Translations under genes and position numbers: made by a program | Shown here: positions 25,273-34,448 of the stretch, in pieces | How the letters are laid out: each line of letters opens with the position of its first letter | Numbering within the stretch: the first letter of the stretch is position 1 | Source: Paenibacillus sp. DMB5 | GTDB taxonomy: Bacteria; Bacillota; Bacilli; Paenibacillales; Paenibacillaceae | Length of the DNA stretch: 64,000 bases | Direction: 5' to 3' | Assembly (NCBI RefSeq): GCF_001517085.1 | Contig: NZ_LRAC01000171.1 | Coordinates: forward strand, 1 to 64,000 | Notes under the pieces: generated by a model | Database searches by the model: none | What the model saw: only the letters and a program-made list of their open reading frames with translations | Told to the model about the DNA's origin: nothing

Positions 25273-26769
25273 ATGAAATATGTAATCGGTGTCGATCTCG
25301 GAACGAGCGCGGTAAAGACGGTACTCGTTGATCCGCAGGGAAAGGTAGCCTTTGAGCATTCGGAGGCTTATCCGCTTAGCCGGCCGCAGCCAAACTGGAG
25401 CGAGCAGAATCCGGAGGATTGGGTGCAGGGAACGCTGGTCAGCCTGCGCAGGCTGATCGAAACATCGGGTGTTGATCCGTCACAGGTAGACGGGCTCAGC
25501 TTCTCCGGCCAGATGCACGGGCTGGTGCTGGTGGACAGCGAGGGCAAGGTGCTGCGTCCGGCCATTCTCTGGAATGATACGCGGACTACGGCGCAGTGCC
25601 GCAAGATTGAGAAGACGCTCGGAACGAAGCTGATCGACATCGCCAGAAACAAGGCGCTGGAAGGCTTCACGCTGCCGAAGATTCTCTGGGTTCAGGAGAA
25701 CGAGCCTGAGGCACTGGAGCAGGCTCATCAGTTCCTGCTGCCTAAGGATTATGTGCGCTTCCGGCTGACCGGTGATTATGCGATGGATTACTCCGATGCA
25801 GCCGGTACACTGCTGCTTGACGTGGGTGCGAAGCAGTGGAGCCCGGAGATTGCCGAAGCCTTCTCCCTGCCGCTGTCCCTGTGCCCGAGACTGGTGGAAT
25901 CGTTCGAGCAGACCGGAACGCTGCTGCCTGAGATTGCTGAGGCTTCCGGGCTGCTGACTTCGACGAAGGTATTCGCCGGCGGTGCCGACAATGCCTGCGG
26001 CGCGCTGGGTGCGGGGATCCTCGGCGAAGGCCGGACCATGTGCAGTATCGGCACTTCCGGTGTTGTGCTTTCCTATGAAACCAACAAGGATCTTAACCTC
26101 GAAGGCAAGGTTCATTTCTTCAACCACAGTGAGAAGGATGCCTTCTATATCATGGGCGTAACACTGGCGGCAGGTCACAGTCTCACCTGGTTCAAAGAAA
26201 CCTTTGCCGCAGAGAAGAGCTTTGATGAGCTTTTGTCCGGCGTTCCTTCCGTTCCGGCAGGAAGCGGCGGTCTGCTGTTCACCCCGTACATCAGCGGTGA
26301 ACGCACGCCGCATCCGGATGCCAACATCCGCGGCAGCTTCATCGGCATGGATTCCGGCCATACCCTGGCTCACTTTACACGTTCGGTGCTGGAAGGCATC
26401 ACGTTCTCGCTGCGCGAGTCAATTGAGATCGTGCGTGAATCGGGTAAAGAGATTACGGAAATCATCGCCATCGGCGGCGGTGCGAAGAATGAAGCCTGGC
26501 TGCAGATGCAGGCCGATATTTTCAATGCTTCCATTATCAAGCTGGAAAGCGAGCAGGGTCCTGCGATGGGCGCGGCCATGCTGGCAGCGTACGGCAGCGG
26601 CTGGTTCGCATCGCTGGGTGAATGCGCCGAAGCGTTCATCCGGCCGGCAGAAGTATTCAAACCGAATGAGAAAGAGGTAGCAGTCTATGACGGACTGTTT
26701 GCTCTTTACCAGGAAGTATACGGACAGACCCGCGGTCTTAACGACAAGCTGGCGGCATACCGCCAATAA
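25273..26769 (+). CDS. xylB: Xylulokinase
   Basis: 498 residues from ATG 25273, preceded by AGGAGGCCAACT; the upstream in-frame ATG at 25234 lacks a site. FGGY sugar kinase: phosphate loop IGVDLGTSAVKTV, the xylulose-contact motif SFSGQMHGLVL, the catalytic Asp in GGADNACGALG, and the ATP-binding GGGAKNEAWLQMQADI near the C-terminus. It phosphorylates D-xylulose for entry into the pentose phosphate pathway. It follows xylA but behind a terminator, with 211 bases between them that could hold a second promoter. Confidence 0.97.
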   Translation: MKYVIGVDLGTSAVKTVLVDPQGKVAFEHSEAYPLSRPQPNWSEQNPEDWVQGTLVSLRRLIETSGVDPSQVDGLSFSGQMHGLVLVDSEGKVLRPAILWNDTRTTAQCRKIEKTLGTKLIDIARNKALEGFTLPKILWVQENEPEALEQAHQFLLPKDYVRFRLTGDYAMDYSDAAGTLLLDVGAKQWSPEIAEAFSLPLSLCPRLVESFEQTGTLLPEIAEASGLLTSTKVFAGGADNACGALGAGILGEGRTMCSIGTSGVVLSYETNKDLNLEGKVHFFNHSEKDAFYIMGVTLAAGHSLTWFKETFAAEKSFDELLSGVPSVPAGSGGLLFTPYISGERTPHPDANIRGSFIGMDSGHTLAHFTRSVLEGITFSLRESIEIVRESGKEITEIIAIGGGAKNEAWLQMQADIFNASIIKLESEQGPAMGAAMLAAYGSGWFASLGECAEAFIRPAEVFKPNEKEVAVYDGLFALYQEVYGQTRGLNDKLAAYRQ

Positions 26770-26837
26770 TAGCTGGAGCTTAGCCGCAATAAGAATTTAT
26801 ATGTTCTACGCTATCAATAATCCTTAATATTTCTCGC

Positions 26838-26882
26838 AGAAACGGTTACCGCCTTCTCTGAAGGGCCGGCATAGCCGTTTCT
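26838..26882 (+). terminator. Terminator after xylB, built from a sequence repeated elsewhere in the window
   Basis: AGAAACGG pairs with CCGTTTCT and inner GCC/GGC segments extend the stem; TCTCTTGTTTC follows. The 34 bases 26849-26882 recur almost unchanged at 50024-50056. Confidence 0.7.
26849..26882 (+). repeat. Dispersed repeat, copy A
   Basis: CCGCCTTCTCTGAAGG-GC-CGGCATAGCCGTTTCT; copy B at 50024-50056 differs only by A in place of GC. Both lie in intergenic 3' regions and overlap hairpins. Confidence 0.7.
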
Positions 26883-26921
26883 CTTGTTTCCGGATTTGTG
26901 TTATAGGGGGGCTGAGAGCTG

Positions 26922-28475
26922 ATGATAAAAGTGCTGATTGTGGACGATGAGCCGAAGCTGAGGGAAGGACTGCGCAGCCTGATTCCATGGGAGGATGAGG
27001 GCTATACCGTTGTAGCCACGGCGGCGAACGGATTCGAGGCGCTTGAGAAGTATAATACTTTTGCACCCAAGCTGGTTGTCGCCGATATCCGGATGCCGGG
27101 AATGGACGGCCTGGAGCTGATTACAGAGCTGCGCAGGCAGAACGCGAAATGCCATGTGCTGATTCTAAGCGGCTATGCCGACTTTGAATATGCCAAGCGG
27201 GCGATTTCAAACCGCATTGACGGGTACCTGCTCAAGCCGGTGGATGAAGACGAGCTGATCTCTTATCTGCGGGAGATGCGTGTGACAATCGGCCAGGAGG
27301 AGATGCTCAGCGTCCTGCAGAATGTGGTGGAGGAGAACAGCCGTGAGGTCTGGCTGCGCGGACTGCTCCAGCCCGGCCCCGGGGACATCAGTCCCACGGA
27401 AGCGGCTGACAAGCTTAAGCTGCAGGGCAGTAGTGAGGTTGTGCTGCTCAGGCTTCTGAATTCCGGCAAAGGGGCGGCGGAAGGAAAGGAAGAGCGTGTC
27501 CGCAGTGAATTGGAGCGGCACTGGCAGCCGGAGGAGGCCGAGTTCTTCAGCCTGCCGCCCTATGCCGGTCTGCTGCTAAAGGCGCCGCTGAAGGATACAG
27601 CTGCCCGCACTGCGCTGTGGCAGGAATTAAATCGGGTTATCTCCAGGGAGGGGCTGGACTTCTACGCCGCATCCGGAGGTGCTGCTGCAGGTCCAGAGGG
27701 AATAGCAGATTCGTTCGCAGCGGCCAAAGGGCTGCTGGAGCAGGCTTTTTTCGGGCGCAGAGAGATTTTGTCCGGCGGATTCATGGAGCACTGGGCGGAA
27801 GCGGCGAAGGAGCCTGCCGATGAGCAGGGGGAGCCCGGCGATTCCGAGCGTGATGAGGAGATGGAACTGCTTCTGGCGGTCGAAACAGGAAGCACGGCAA
27901 TCCTGTCGCCGCTGGTGAAGCAGATTATCAGCAAGCTGGTAGAAGCCCGGCATGACGAATCCTATATCAAAGACAATCTGATCCGGATGATCAGCAGCAC
28001 CATTGCACGGCTGGAGGCGGCTAATCCCGAGGTGCGCACTCTGATCAGCGGGAATGTCTCGCCGGCGAGCGAGGTGTACAACAGCTTTTATCTGATTGAT
28101 ATTCACCAGATGGTTTCAGATTATCTGGAGCACCTGGCGGGGCAGCTGAACAGCGGCGGGCGGGGCGATGAGATCAAGCGGATTACGGATCTGATACAGC
28201 GCCGCTATAACGAGAACCTGAAGCTTGGGATGCTGGCGCAGATTTTTAATTATAACAGCGCGTATCTGGGCAAAATGTTCAAGAATCAGATCGGTGAGCA
28301 TTTCAATACGTATCTCGACAAGGTGAGAATCGAGAAGGCGAAGCAGTTCCTTGCCCAGGGCATGAAGGTGTATGAAGTGGCTGAACGGGTCGGTTATATG
28401 AATGCAGATTATTTTAACGCGAAATTCCGCAAATATGTCGGTGTTTCACCAAGCGCCTTCCGCAAGGAGCAGTAA
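26922..28475 (+). CDS. Two-component response regulator with AraC-type DNA-binding domain (YesN-like)
   Basis: 517 residues. The N-terminal receiver (1-120) has acidic pocket IVDDEPKLREG, phospho-acceptor Asp55 in VVADIRMPGMDG and Lys in YLLKPVDE. A middle region (~130-400) of unknown fold follows. The C-terminal ~100 residues form an AraC-type double helix-turn-helix ending VGYMNADYFNAKFRKYVGVSPSAFRKEQ (two segments). It pairs with the sensor kinase 114 bases downstream and very likely activates the ABC importer genes that follow, which is the standard arrangement in Paenibacillus. Sugar or oligosaccharide signal inferred from context. Confidence 0.93.
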   Translation: MIKVLIVDDEPKLREGLRSLIPWEDEGYTVVATAANGFEALEKYNTFAPKLVVADIRMPGMDGLELITELRRQNAKCHVLILSGYADFEYAKRAISNRIDGYLLKPVDEDELISYLREMRVTIGQEEMLSVLQNVVEENSREVWLRGLLQPGPGDISPTEAADKLKLQGSSEVVLLRLLNSGKGAAEGKEERVRSELERHWQPEEAEFFSLPPYAGLLLKAPLKDTAARTALWQELNRVISREGLDFYAASGGAAAGPEGIADSFAAAKGLLEQAFFGRREILSGGFMEHWAEAAKEPADEQGEPGDSERDEEMELLLAVETGSTAILSPLVKQIISKLVEARHDESYIKDNLIRMISSTIARLEAANPEVRTLISGNVSPASEVYNSFYLIDIHQMVSDYLEHLAGQLNSGGRGDEIKRITDLIQRRYNENLKLGMLAQIFNYNSAYLGKMFKNQIGEHFNTYLDKVRIEKAKQFLAQGMKVYEVAERVGYMNADYFNAKFRKYVGVSPSAFRKEQ

Positions 28476-28524
28476 GCTGCGCCTGCGGGCTTGCCGAACG
28501 TGAAGCACGGGTTTATGATAGACG

Positions 28525-28561
28525 GGCTGTTCCCCATCCGCAGCGGATGAGCGGGGCAGCC
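28525..28561 (+). terminator. Hairpin between response regulator and kinase genes
   Basis: GGCTG-CCCC-ATCCGC pairs with GCGGAT-GGGG-CAGCC, followed by TGTTTG. Probably a partial terminator that lowers kinase expression relative to the regulator. Confidence 0.6.
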
Positions 28562-28589
28562 TGTTTGACATATCCGGGGGAGGATGAAG

Positions 28590-30395
28590 ATGAAGCAGCT
28601 TGTGAGCCTGATTAATAATATGAAGCTGAAGTATAAGCTGATGATGTTTTACGTGGTTGTGGTTATGATTCCGGTGCTGATTATCGGAATTATCCTGATC
28701 AGCTATTTCCGCAACGCCGCGCTTGAGAGAGCCATTGACCAGGCAAGCAATAACGTGGAGAAAATCAAAAGCCAGATGTCCAGCAAGCTACGCGTGCCCA
28801 CGGATATCTCCAATCTGCTGTTTTTTGATGATACGCTTGAAGTGCTGGTAAATACGAAGTACCCGAACATTCTGGAGCTGACGAAAGCCTACATGGACTA
28901 TACCGATTTTAAGGAATATATGCTGCAGTACCGGGAGATCGCCAATATCCGCTTTTTTATCGATAATCCGACGCTTGTGAACAATCTCGCGATTACTCCG
29001 CTGACCTCCGAGACGGAAGAAAGACCCTGGTTCAAGAAGGTGATGGAGACCAAGGGCATCTACTGGCTCTATATTGATGATAAAGAGGAGTTTCTCAGCA
29101 CGACCAAAGGAAGCATTAACAAGCTGAGCCTGATCCGGCAGGTGTCTTACCCTGAATACAACAGCACCGGTGTCATCATGGTTCAGGTTAATCAGAATGA
29201 GCTGAATAACATGCTGTCCCAGGAGCCGTTCGAGACGATCATTACAGACGAGCAGGGATATATTGTAGCGGCCAAAAACCCTCAGCTGGTCGGCACGACG
29301 CTTGCCTCATTTGATATCGGCGTCAATCTGGAGAGCCAGACGGAAAAGGTAATCCAGACTCAGGTCAAGGGCGAAGACTCCTATGTGATCCTGGATGAGA
29401 TGAGTCCCGAGCTCAGCATCAGCAAGCTGAAAATTATATCCGTCTTTGAAACCCAGAGCATTCTCAGCGGTGCGAATAAGGTCAGTGTGCTCGGTCTGCT
29501 GATTATCAGCGGGGTTCTGCTCGTTGCCCTCGTGATGGTGTATATTATCTCCCTGCTTACGACGAACCGCCTGCTGCGGCTCAGCCGTCAATTGAACCAG
29601 GTGGCCCTCGGCAATCTGAACATTGTATCCCACATCGACGGTACGGATGAAATCGGCCAGCTCTCGCGCCAGTTCAATTACATGGTATCCAGCATCAACC
29701 AGCTGATCAGCCAGGTGATTGAATCCAACGAGAAGAACAGCAGACTGGAGATTGCCCAGCGCGAGATCAAGCTGAAGATGATGGCCAGCCAGATCCATCC
29801 GCATTTTCTGTTTAATGCCCTGGAGTCGATCCGCATGAACGCCCATCTCAAGGGAGAGAAGGAAATTGCCAATATAGTCCGGCTGCTCGGCAAGCTGATG
29901 CGTAAAAATCTGGAGGTCGGGCGGGAACGGGCTCCGCTCAAGGAAGAAATTGAGATGATCCGCTCTTACCTGGAGATCCAGAAATTCCGTTATGAGGACC
30001 GGCTGATGTATGAGATTAACTTTGATGCCAAAGCAGCAGAGGTGCTGATTCCGCCGCTGATTATCCAGCCTCTGGTCGAGAATTCCGTCGTTCACGGGCT
30101 GGAGAATAAAGAAGGCACTGTGCATGTGTATGTCAGTGTGACGATGCAGGAGAATGAAATTCAGGTCAATGTCAGCGATGACGGTGTCGGAATGTCCAAT
30201 CAGCGCCTGACTGAGATTCTGGAAGTGATCACCAAGGCTGAAGAAGAGCAGCGGAGTCGGATCGGCATGCGCAATGTGCATCAGAGACTGGTGCTGTATT
30301 ACGGGGAGCAGCATGGGCTTAGGATTGCCAGCGAGGAAGGAAGGGGTACAGAAATATCTTTTTCTATCCCCAATGACAGCGATTACAAACAGTAG
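28590..30395 (+). CDS. Membrane sensor histidine kinase, LytS/YesM type
   Basis: 601 residues from ATG 28590, because GGGGGAGG abuts the ATG at 28584 but stands six bases from this one. Layout: transmembrane helix (~16-36), extracytoplasmic sensor of about 250 residues, second helix (~300-320), HAMP, then a His_kinase domain with His403 in SQIHPHFLFNALES, and an ATPase with PLVENSVVHGLE and DDGVGMS. Kinases of this class detect extracellular saccharides, often with a solute-binding protein, and phosphorylate the AraC-type regulator encoded upstream. Cognate pairing is strongly supported by adjacency. Confidence 0.92.
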   Translation: MKQLVSLINNMKLKYKLMMFYVVVVMIPVLIIGIILISYFRNAALERAIDQASNNVEKIKSQMSSKLRVPTDISNLLFFDDTLEVLVNTKYPNILELTKAYMDYTDFKEYMLQYREIANIRFFIDNPTLVNNLAITPLTSETEERPWFKKVMETKGIYWLYIDDKEEFLSTTKGSINKLSLIRQVSYPEYNSTGVIMVQVNQNELNNMLSQEPFETIITDEQGYIVAAKNPQLVGTTLASFDIGVNLESQTEKVIQTQVKGEDSYVILDEMSPELSISKLKIISVFETQSILSGANKVSVLGLLIISGVLLVALVMVYIISLLTTNRLLRLSRQLNQVALGNLNIVSHIDGTDEIGQLSRQFNYMVSSINQLISQVIESNEKNSRLEIAQREIKLKMMASQIHPHFLFNALESIRMNAHLKGEKEIANIVRLLGKLMRKNLEVGRERAPLKEEIEMIRSYLEIQKFRYEDRLMYEINFDAKAAEVLIPPLIIQPLVENSVVHGLENKEGTVHVYVSVTMQENEIQVNVSDDGVGMSNQRLTEILEVITKAEEEQRSRIGMRNVHQRLVLYYGEQHGLRIASEEGRGTEISFSIPNDSDYKQ

Positions 30396-30508
30396 CTCCC
30401 CGGCTGCTGTTCAATGTCTAATTTGTATATGATTTTAGATAAAATATGTCGGGTATTCGCTTACATTTTGGTACGGTATGATATGAATATAAAAACGAAG
30501 GGGGAATA

Positions 30509-31498
30509 ATGATCGTGAAAGCGCTCACTGAAAACGGTGTTACAGCAAATGAAAGCGTAACCCCCCACCCACCTGCGAAGCGGAAAAGAAGCGGATTTTG
30601 GAGTAGCGTACTGCAGCAAAAGTACTTGTATCTCATGTCTCTTCCATTCGTCATCTGGGTTTTTATCTTCAGCTACCTGCCCTTATGGGGATGGACGATG
30701 GCATTTCAGAATTATAAGCCTGCCAAATCATTTGGCGAACAGAAGTGGGTCGGACTGGCTAACTTCAAGGAGCTTTTCCAGGATGAGCGGTTCTATCTCG
30801 TACTGAGAAACACACTGGCAATGAGTATACTCGGGCTGATCGTCGGCTTCGTGGTTCCTATCCTCTTTGCCGTCCTGCTCAATGAGCTGCGGGGGAGCGT
30901 CTTCAAGAGAACGGTACAGACGGTATCCTACCTGCCTCACTTTGTATCCTGGGTTGTTGTCGGCGGGATTGTCTACAAAACACTCTCCATCGATGGAGGG
31001 ATCGTGAACGATTTGCTGATCTGGATGAATGTCATTGATGAGCCGATCCAGTTCATGGCCCAAGGGAAGTATTTCTGGGGAGTAGTAACCGCAGCTGATA
31101 TATGGAAAGAAACCGGTTGGAATGCGATCATCTATCTGGCAGCGATTACAGGTATTGATAAAGAGCTGTATGAAGCGGCAAAAGTGGATGGTGCAGGCAG
31201 AATCAAACAGATGTTCAATATTACGTTGCCTGGTATTCGTTCAACCATTATGGTGCTGCTGATTATGAACATCGGCCACCTGATCGGAATCGGCTTTGAG
31301 AAACAATTCCAGCTACAGAACAACCTGGTTACCGATTATTCGGAAGTGCTGGATTTGTATGCGCTTAAATATGGTATCCAGATATCTAGATTCTCCTATG
31401 GTACAGCAATCAGCATGTTCACCTCTGTGGTCAGTGTAATCCTGCTGTTCACTGCTAACGGCGTTATGAAGAAATTTACTAAAGAAAGCATCATGTAA
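30509..31498 (+). CDS. Sugar ABC transporter permease, LplB type
   Basis: 329 residues with about six hydrophobic helices and the ATPase-contact EAA loop EAAKVDGAGRIKQMFNITLPG (positions near residue 215). GGGGG stands four bases before the ATG; a GTG six bases later is also possible. With the YtcP-type permease 14 bases downstream it forms a heterodimeric channel of the CUT1 carbohydrate family. No ATPase gene is in the cluster, as is usual: a shared MsmX-type ATPase from elsewhere would energise it (family knowledge). A cre-like site overlaps the start. Confidence 0.93.
   Translation: MIVKALTENGVTANESVTPHPPAKRKRSGFWSSVLQQKYLYLMSLPFVIWVFIFSYLPLWGWTMAFQNYKPAKSFGEQKWVGLANFKELFQDERFYLVLRNTLAMSILGLIVGFVVPILFAVLLNELRGSVFKRTVQTVSYLPHFVSWVVVGGIVYKTLSIDGGIVNDLLIWMNVIDEPIQFMAQGKYFWGVVTAADIWKETGWNAIIYLAAITGIDKELYEAAKVDGAGRIKQMFNITLPGIRSTIMVLLIMNIGHLIGIGFEKQFQLQNNLVTDYSEVLDLYALKYGIQISRFSYGTAISMFTSVVSVILLFTANGVMKKFTKESIM
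30516..30529 (+). promoter_or_regulatory. cre-like site at the start of the permease gene
   Basis: TGAAAGCGCTCACT agrees with the cre consensus at 13 of 14 positions and covers the first codons of the LplB-type permease, a typical roadblock position for CcpA. Confidence 0.6.
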
Positions 31499-31512
31499 GG
31501 AGGGGATCCCAG

Positions 31513-32412
31513 ATGGCTAGCAAAGCTTTTCAAATGACAAAGTCTGAACGTGCATTCGATATATTCCTGTATGTTTTTCTTACCATTGTAATGATCGTAA
31601 CGTTATATCCCTTCCTCAACGTGCTGGCGATTTCTTTCAATGAATCTACAGACACCGTCCGCGGCGGGATCTACATCTGGCCGAGAGCCTTCACGCTTGA
31701 GAACTACGAACGGATCTTCAGCTATACCGGCCTGATTCAAGGCTTCAAGATTTCACTTCTGCGCACTATCTCAGGTACACTTCTCGGTCTGATCAGTGCT
31801 TCCATGCTGGCCTTTACGCTCAGCCGTCCGGAATTCAGAGCCAGAAAGTTTGTCTCGGTTTTCCTGGCCCTGACGATGTATTTCTCCGGCGGTATGGTTC
31901 CTATGTACATTCTGATGAGAGATATGAATCTGATCGGAACATTCTGGATTTACATTCTGCCTGGTGCGGTATCCGCCTTTAACGTGTTCATCATCCGATC
32001 CTTTATGGACGGGCTGCCGTTTGCCCTGCAGGAATCAGCGAAGCTTGACGGGGCGAATGACTTTAAGATTTTCTACAAAATCATCCTGCCGCTCTGTAAA
32101 CCGGTACTGGCAACCATCGCGCTGTTTCTGGCCGTAGGACAATGGAATGAATGGTTCACAACGTATCTGTATAACGGTAATAAAGCCCACCTGACCACAC
32201 TTCAGTATGAGCTGATGAAGGTGCTGGCGACTACCAACCAGGGCAGCGGCATGGTGAATGCCAACGATATGGCCCAGCAGATGGCTCAGATTTCACCTGA
32301 ATCGATCAAGATGGCGATCACCATTGTTGTAACTGTACCAATTCTCGTTGTGTATCCGTTCCTGCAAAAGTATTTTGTCGGCGGTATGACACTGGGAGCT
32401 GTAAAAGCCTAG
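31513..32412 (+). CDS. Sugar ABC transporter permease, YtcP type
   Basis: 299 residues with about six membrane helices and the EAA loop ESAKLDGANDFKIFYKIILP. GGAGGGG precedes the ATG, 14 bases after the partner permease, so the two are co-translated. CUT1-type importer subunit for oligosaccharides. The C-terminal LQKYFVGGMTLGAVKA is the usual ending of this family. Confidence 0.94.
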   Translation: MASKAFQMTKSERAFDIFLYVFLTIVMIVTLYPFLNVLAISFNESTDTVRGGIYIWPRAFTLENYERIFSYTGLIQGFKISLLRTISGTLLGLISASMLAFTLSRPEFRARKFVSVFLALTMYFSGGMVPMYILMRDMNLIGTFWIYILPGAVSAFNVFIIRSFMDGLPFALQESAKLDGANDFKIFYKIILPLCKPVLATIALFLAVGQWNEWFTTYLYNGNKAHLTTLQYELMKVLATTNQGSGMVNANDMAQQMAQISPESIKMAITIVVTVPILVVYPFLQKYFVGGMTLGAVKA

Positions 32413-32430
32413 ATTCCGGTTAAGATAGCC

Positions 32431-32477
32431 GGGGAGCATAAGGGCCGAGCGAGTACCTTCGCCGGATTATGCTCCCC
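32431..32477 (+). terminator. Hairpin between permease and solute-binding protein genes
   Basis: GGGGAGCATAA pairs with TTATGCTCCCC; no T-run. It is probably a processing or stabilising hairpin that allows higher expression of the binding protein. Confidence 0.55.
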
Positions 32478-32518
32478 AAGCTTCACCCGGCTTGCAAGAT
32501 TTATTATTATATTGATTT

Positions 32519-32532
32519 TGCAAGCGCTAACA
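32519..32532 (+). promoter_or_regulatory. cre-like site upstream of the solute-binding lipoprotein
   Basis: TGCAAGCGCTAACA agrees with the cre consensus at 13 of 14 positions, 67 bases before the gene. Confidence 0.65.
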
Positions 32533-32598
32533 ACGGTATACTCAGGTTATGCCTGATATGCATATAGGAACATACAAAATTTTTAAGGGGGATTACAA

Positions 32599-34344
32599 AT
32601 GAAAAGCAAAGGCATAAAAACGGCTTTTACACTCATGCTTTTGAGCTCTATGCTAATCGCAGGCTGTGGCGGCAATAACAATGCTGCCAACAATACTGCC
32701 GATAATACGCCGGCCAATACCGGTAACAACACAGAAACGAACCAGCCGGCAGACGAGGCAATGGATACAAGCCCGTTTACGATCTCATTCTTTGGTGCGG
32801 ATGCCAGTCCTAACTGGAATAATATGCAGGATGATGTAGGGAAAGTTATTACTGAGAAGACCGGTGTAACGCTTGAGGCCGAATTTGATGTCGGCAGCGG
32901 CGGCGGCGACCAGAAGATCGCTATGATGGCTGCCAGCGGCGACGTACCGGATCTTATCTTTGCAAAAGGAAGCCTGAGCACCCTGGTGGATGCCGGCCTG
33001 ATTATCGATCTTACCGACCTGATTGATAAACATGCTCCAAACCTCAAAAAAGTCTACGGTGAGAACATGAACCGTCTGAAATACAGCCTGGATGACCAGA
33101 GCATCTATCAGATCCCTACTAACATGGGTGTCGGCCAGTCCTCCTTTGACGCAACTGGCGGCTTCGAAATCCAGCACCGTGTACTTAAAGAGCTGGGCTA
33201 TCCTGAAGTGAAAACACTGGCGGATTATGAAAAGGTACTGAAGGATTACGTAGCGCTGCATCCGGAAACTGACGGCCAGCCTACCATTCCGCTCACACTC
33301 AATGCAGATGACTGGAAGATCATGATCACAGTAACTAACCCTGCCTTCATCACTACAGGGGCACCGGATGACGGTGAGTACTATGTTGATCCTGAAACTT
33401 ACGAAGCACAGCTTCACTACAAACGCCCTGTTGAAAAAGAATATTTCCGCTGGCTGAACGGCATGTACAATCAAGGCCTGCTGGATAAAGATACTTTCGT
33501 GCAGAAAGATGACCAGTATAAAGCTAAAGTAGCAAGCGGCCGCGTACTTGGTCTGATCTCCCAGGAATGGGAATATGCTGACGGCGAAAACGCCCTGAAG
33601 GCAGCCGGTAAAGATGAGTATACTTATGCTCACTTCCCTGTAACCCTGAGCGAAGAGTATAAAGATCACTCCTTCATGCAGACAGGTATTGACGGTTATG
33701 GTCTGGCAATTACAACTGCAGCTAAAGACCCTGTCCGCATCATCAAATGGCTCGACTGGATGTCCTCCGATGAAGGACAGATCCTGAGAAGCTGGGGTGT
33801 TGAAGGCAAGCACTACACTGTAAATGCAGAAGGCAAACGTGAGGTTCCGGCTGAAATTTCGGACAGAAAAGCCAACGATGTTGCTAACTTCCAAAAAGAA
33901 ACAGGTATCGGCCAGTATCTGATCTTCGGTGCGCGTTATGGCGACGGAGTGAAGGATCCTACTGGTAACTATTACACTGCAACCTTCCCGGATGAAATTG
34001 TAGCTGCTTACTCCGACGCCGAGAAGGAATCACTTGCCGGCTATGGTGCTACTACCTGGAAAGACCTGTTCCCTAAAGAAGATGAATTCCCTGTAAAAGA
34101 AACCGGAGCCCTGTACAACCTGCCTGTTCCAACTGACGGCCAATATCAGGTAATCTTCAAGAAGACTCAAGATATTATCCGCAAGCGCATTCCGGAAGCG
34201 ATCCTGTCCAAGCCGGGTGATTTCGACAAGGTATACGACGCATTCCTTTCTGAGCTGGACAAAGCAGGCGCTCAGGATATGGAAAAAGAATTCACTGAGC
34301 TCGTGAAAAAGAGAGTATCCCTGTGGACCGGTAAAGAATTTTAA
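32599..34344 (+). CDS. Extracellular solute-binding lipoprotein of the sugar importer (LipO-like)
   Basis: 581 residues. Signal peptide and lipobox SSMLIAGC, lipidated on Cys23, followed by an Asn/Thr-rich tether, then a ~540-residue family 1 solute-binding fold (large CUT1 oligosaccharide binders). AAGGGGGATTACAA precedes the ATG. It captures the substrate outside the membrane for the LplB/YtcP-type permeases. The size suggests an oligosaccharide ligand; given xylA/xylB and a GH95 enzyme on either side, a hemicellulose fragment is a reasonable guess. Confidence 0.94.
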   Translation: MKSKGIKTAFTLMLLSSMLIAGCGGNNNAANNTADNTPANTGNNTETNQPADEAMDTSPFTISFFGADASPNWNNMQDDVGKVITEKTGVTLEAEFDVGSGGGDQKIAMMAASGDVPDLIFAKGSLSTLVDAGLIIDLTDLIDKHAPNLKKVYGENMNRLKYSLDDQSIYQIPTNMGVGQSSFDATGGFEIQHRVLKELGYPEVKTLADYEKVLKDYVALHPETDGQPTIPLTLNADDWKIMITVTNPAFITTGAPDDGEYYVDPETYEAQLHYKRPVEKEYFRWLNGMYNQGLLDKDTFVQKDDQYKAKVASGRVLGLISQEWEYADGENALKAAGKDEYTYAHFPVTLSEEYKDHSFMQTGIDGYGLAITTAAKDPVRIIKWLDWMSSDEGQILRSWGVEGKHYTVNAEGKREVPAEISDRKANDVANFQKETGIGQYLIFGARYGDGVKDPTGNYYTATFPDEIVAAYSDAEKESLAGYGATTWKDLFPKEDEFPVKETGALYNLPVPTDGQYQVIFKKTQDIIRKRIPEAILSKPGDFDKVYDAFLSELDKAGAQDMEKEFTELVKKRVSLWTGKEF

Positions 34345-34388
34345 TCCAAGGAATCCTTTCTGAATTACAAACTTAATGCAACAGCAGG

Positions 34389-34413
34389 GACCCGGTGTTT
34401 GTCCGGGTCTTTT
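34389..34413 (+). terminator. Terminator after the solute-binding protein
   Basis: GACCCGG-TGTTTGT-CCGGGTC then TTTT. Confidence 0.88.
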
Positions 34414-34448
34414 GCTGTATACTGCCCCTATAAGCAGAGCGGGAGAGG

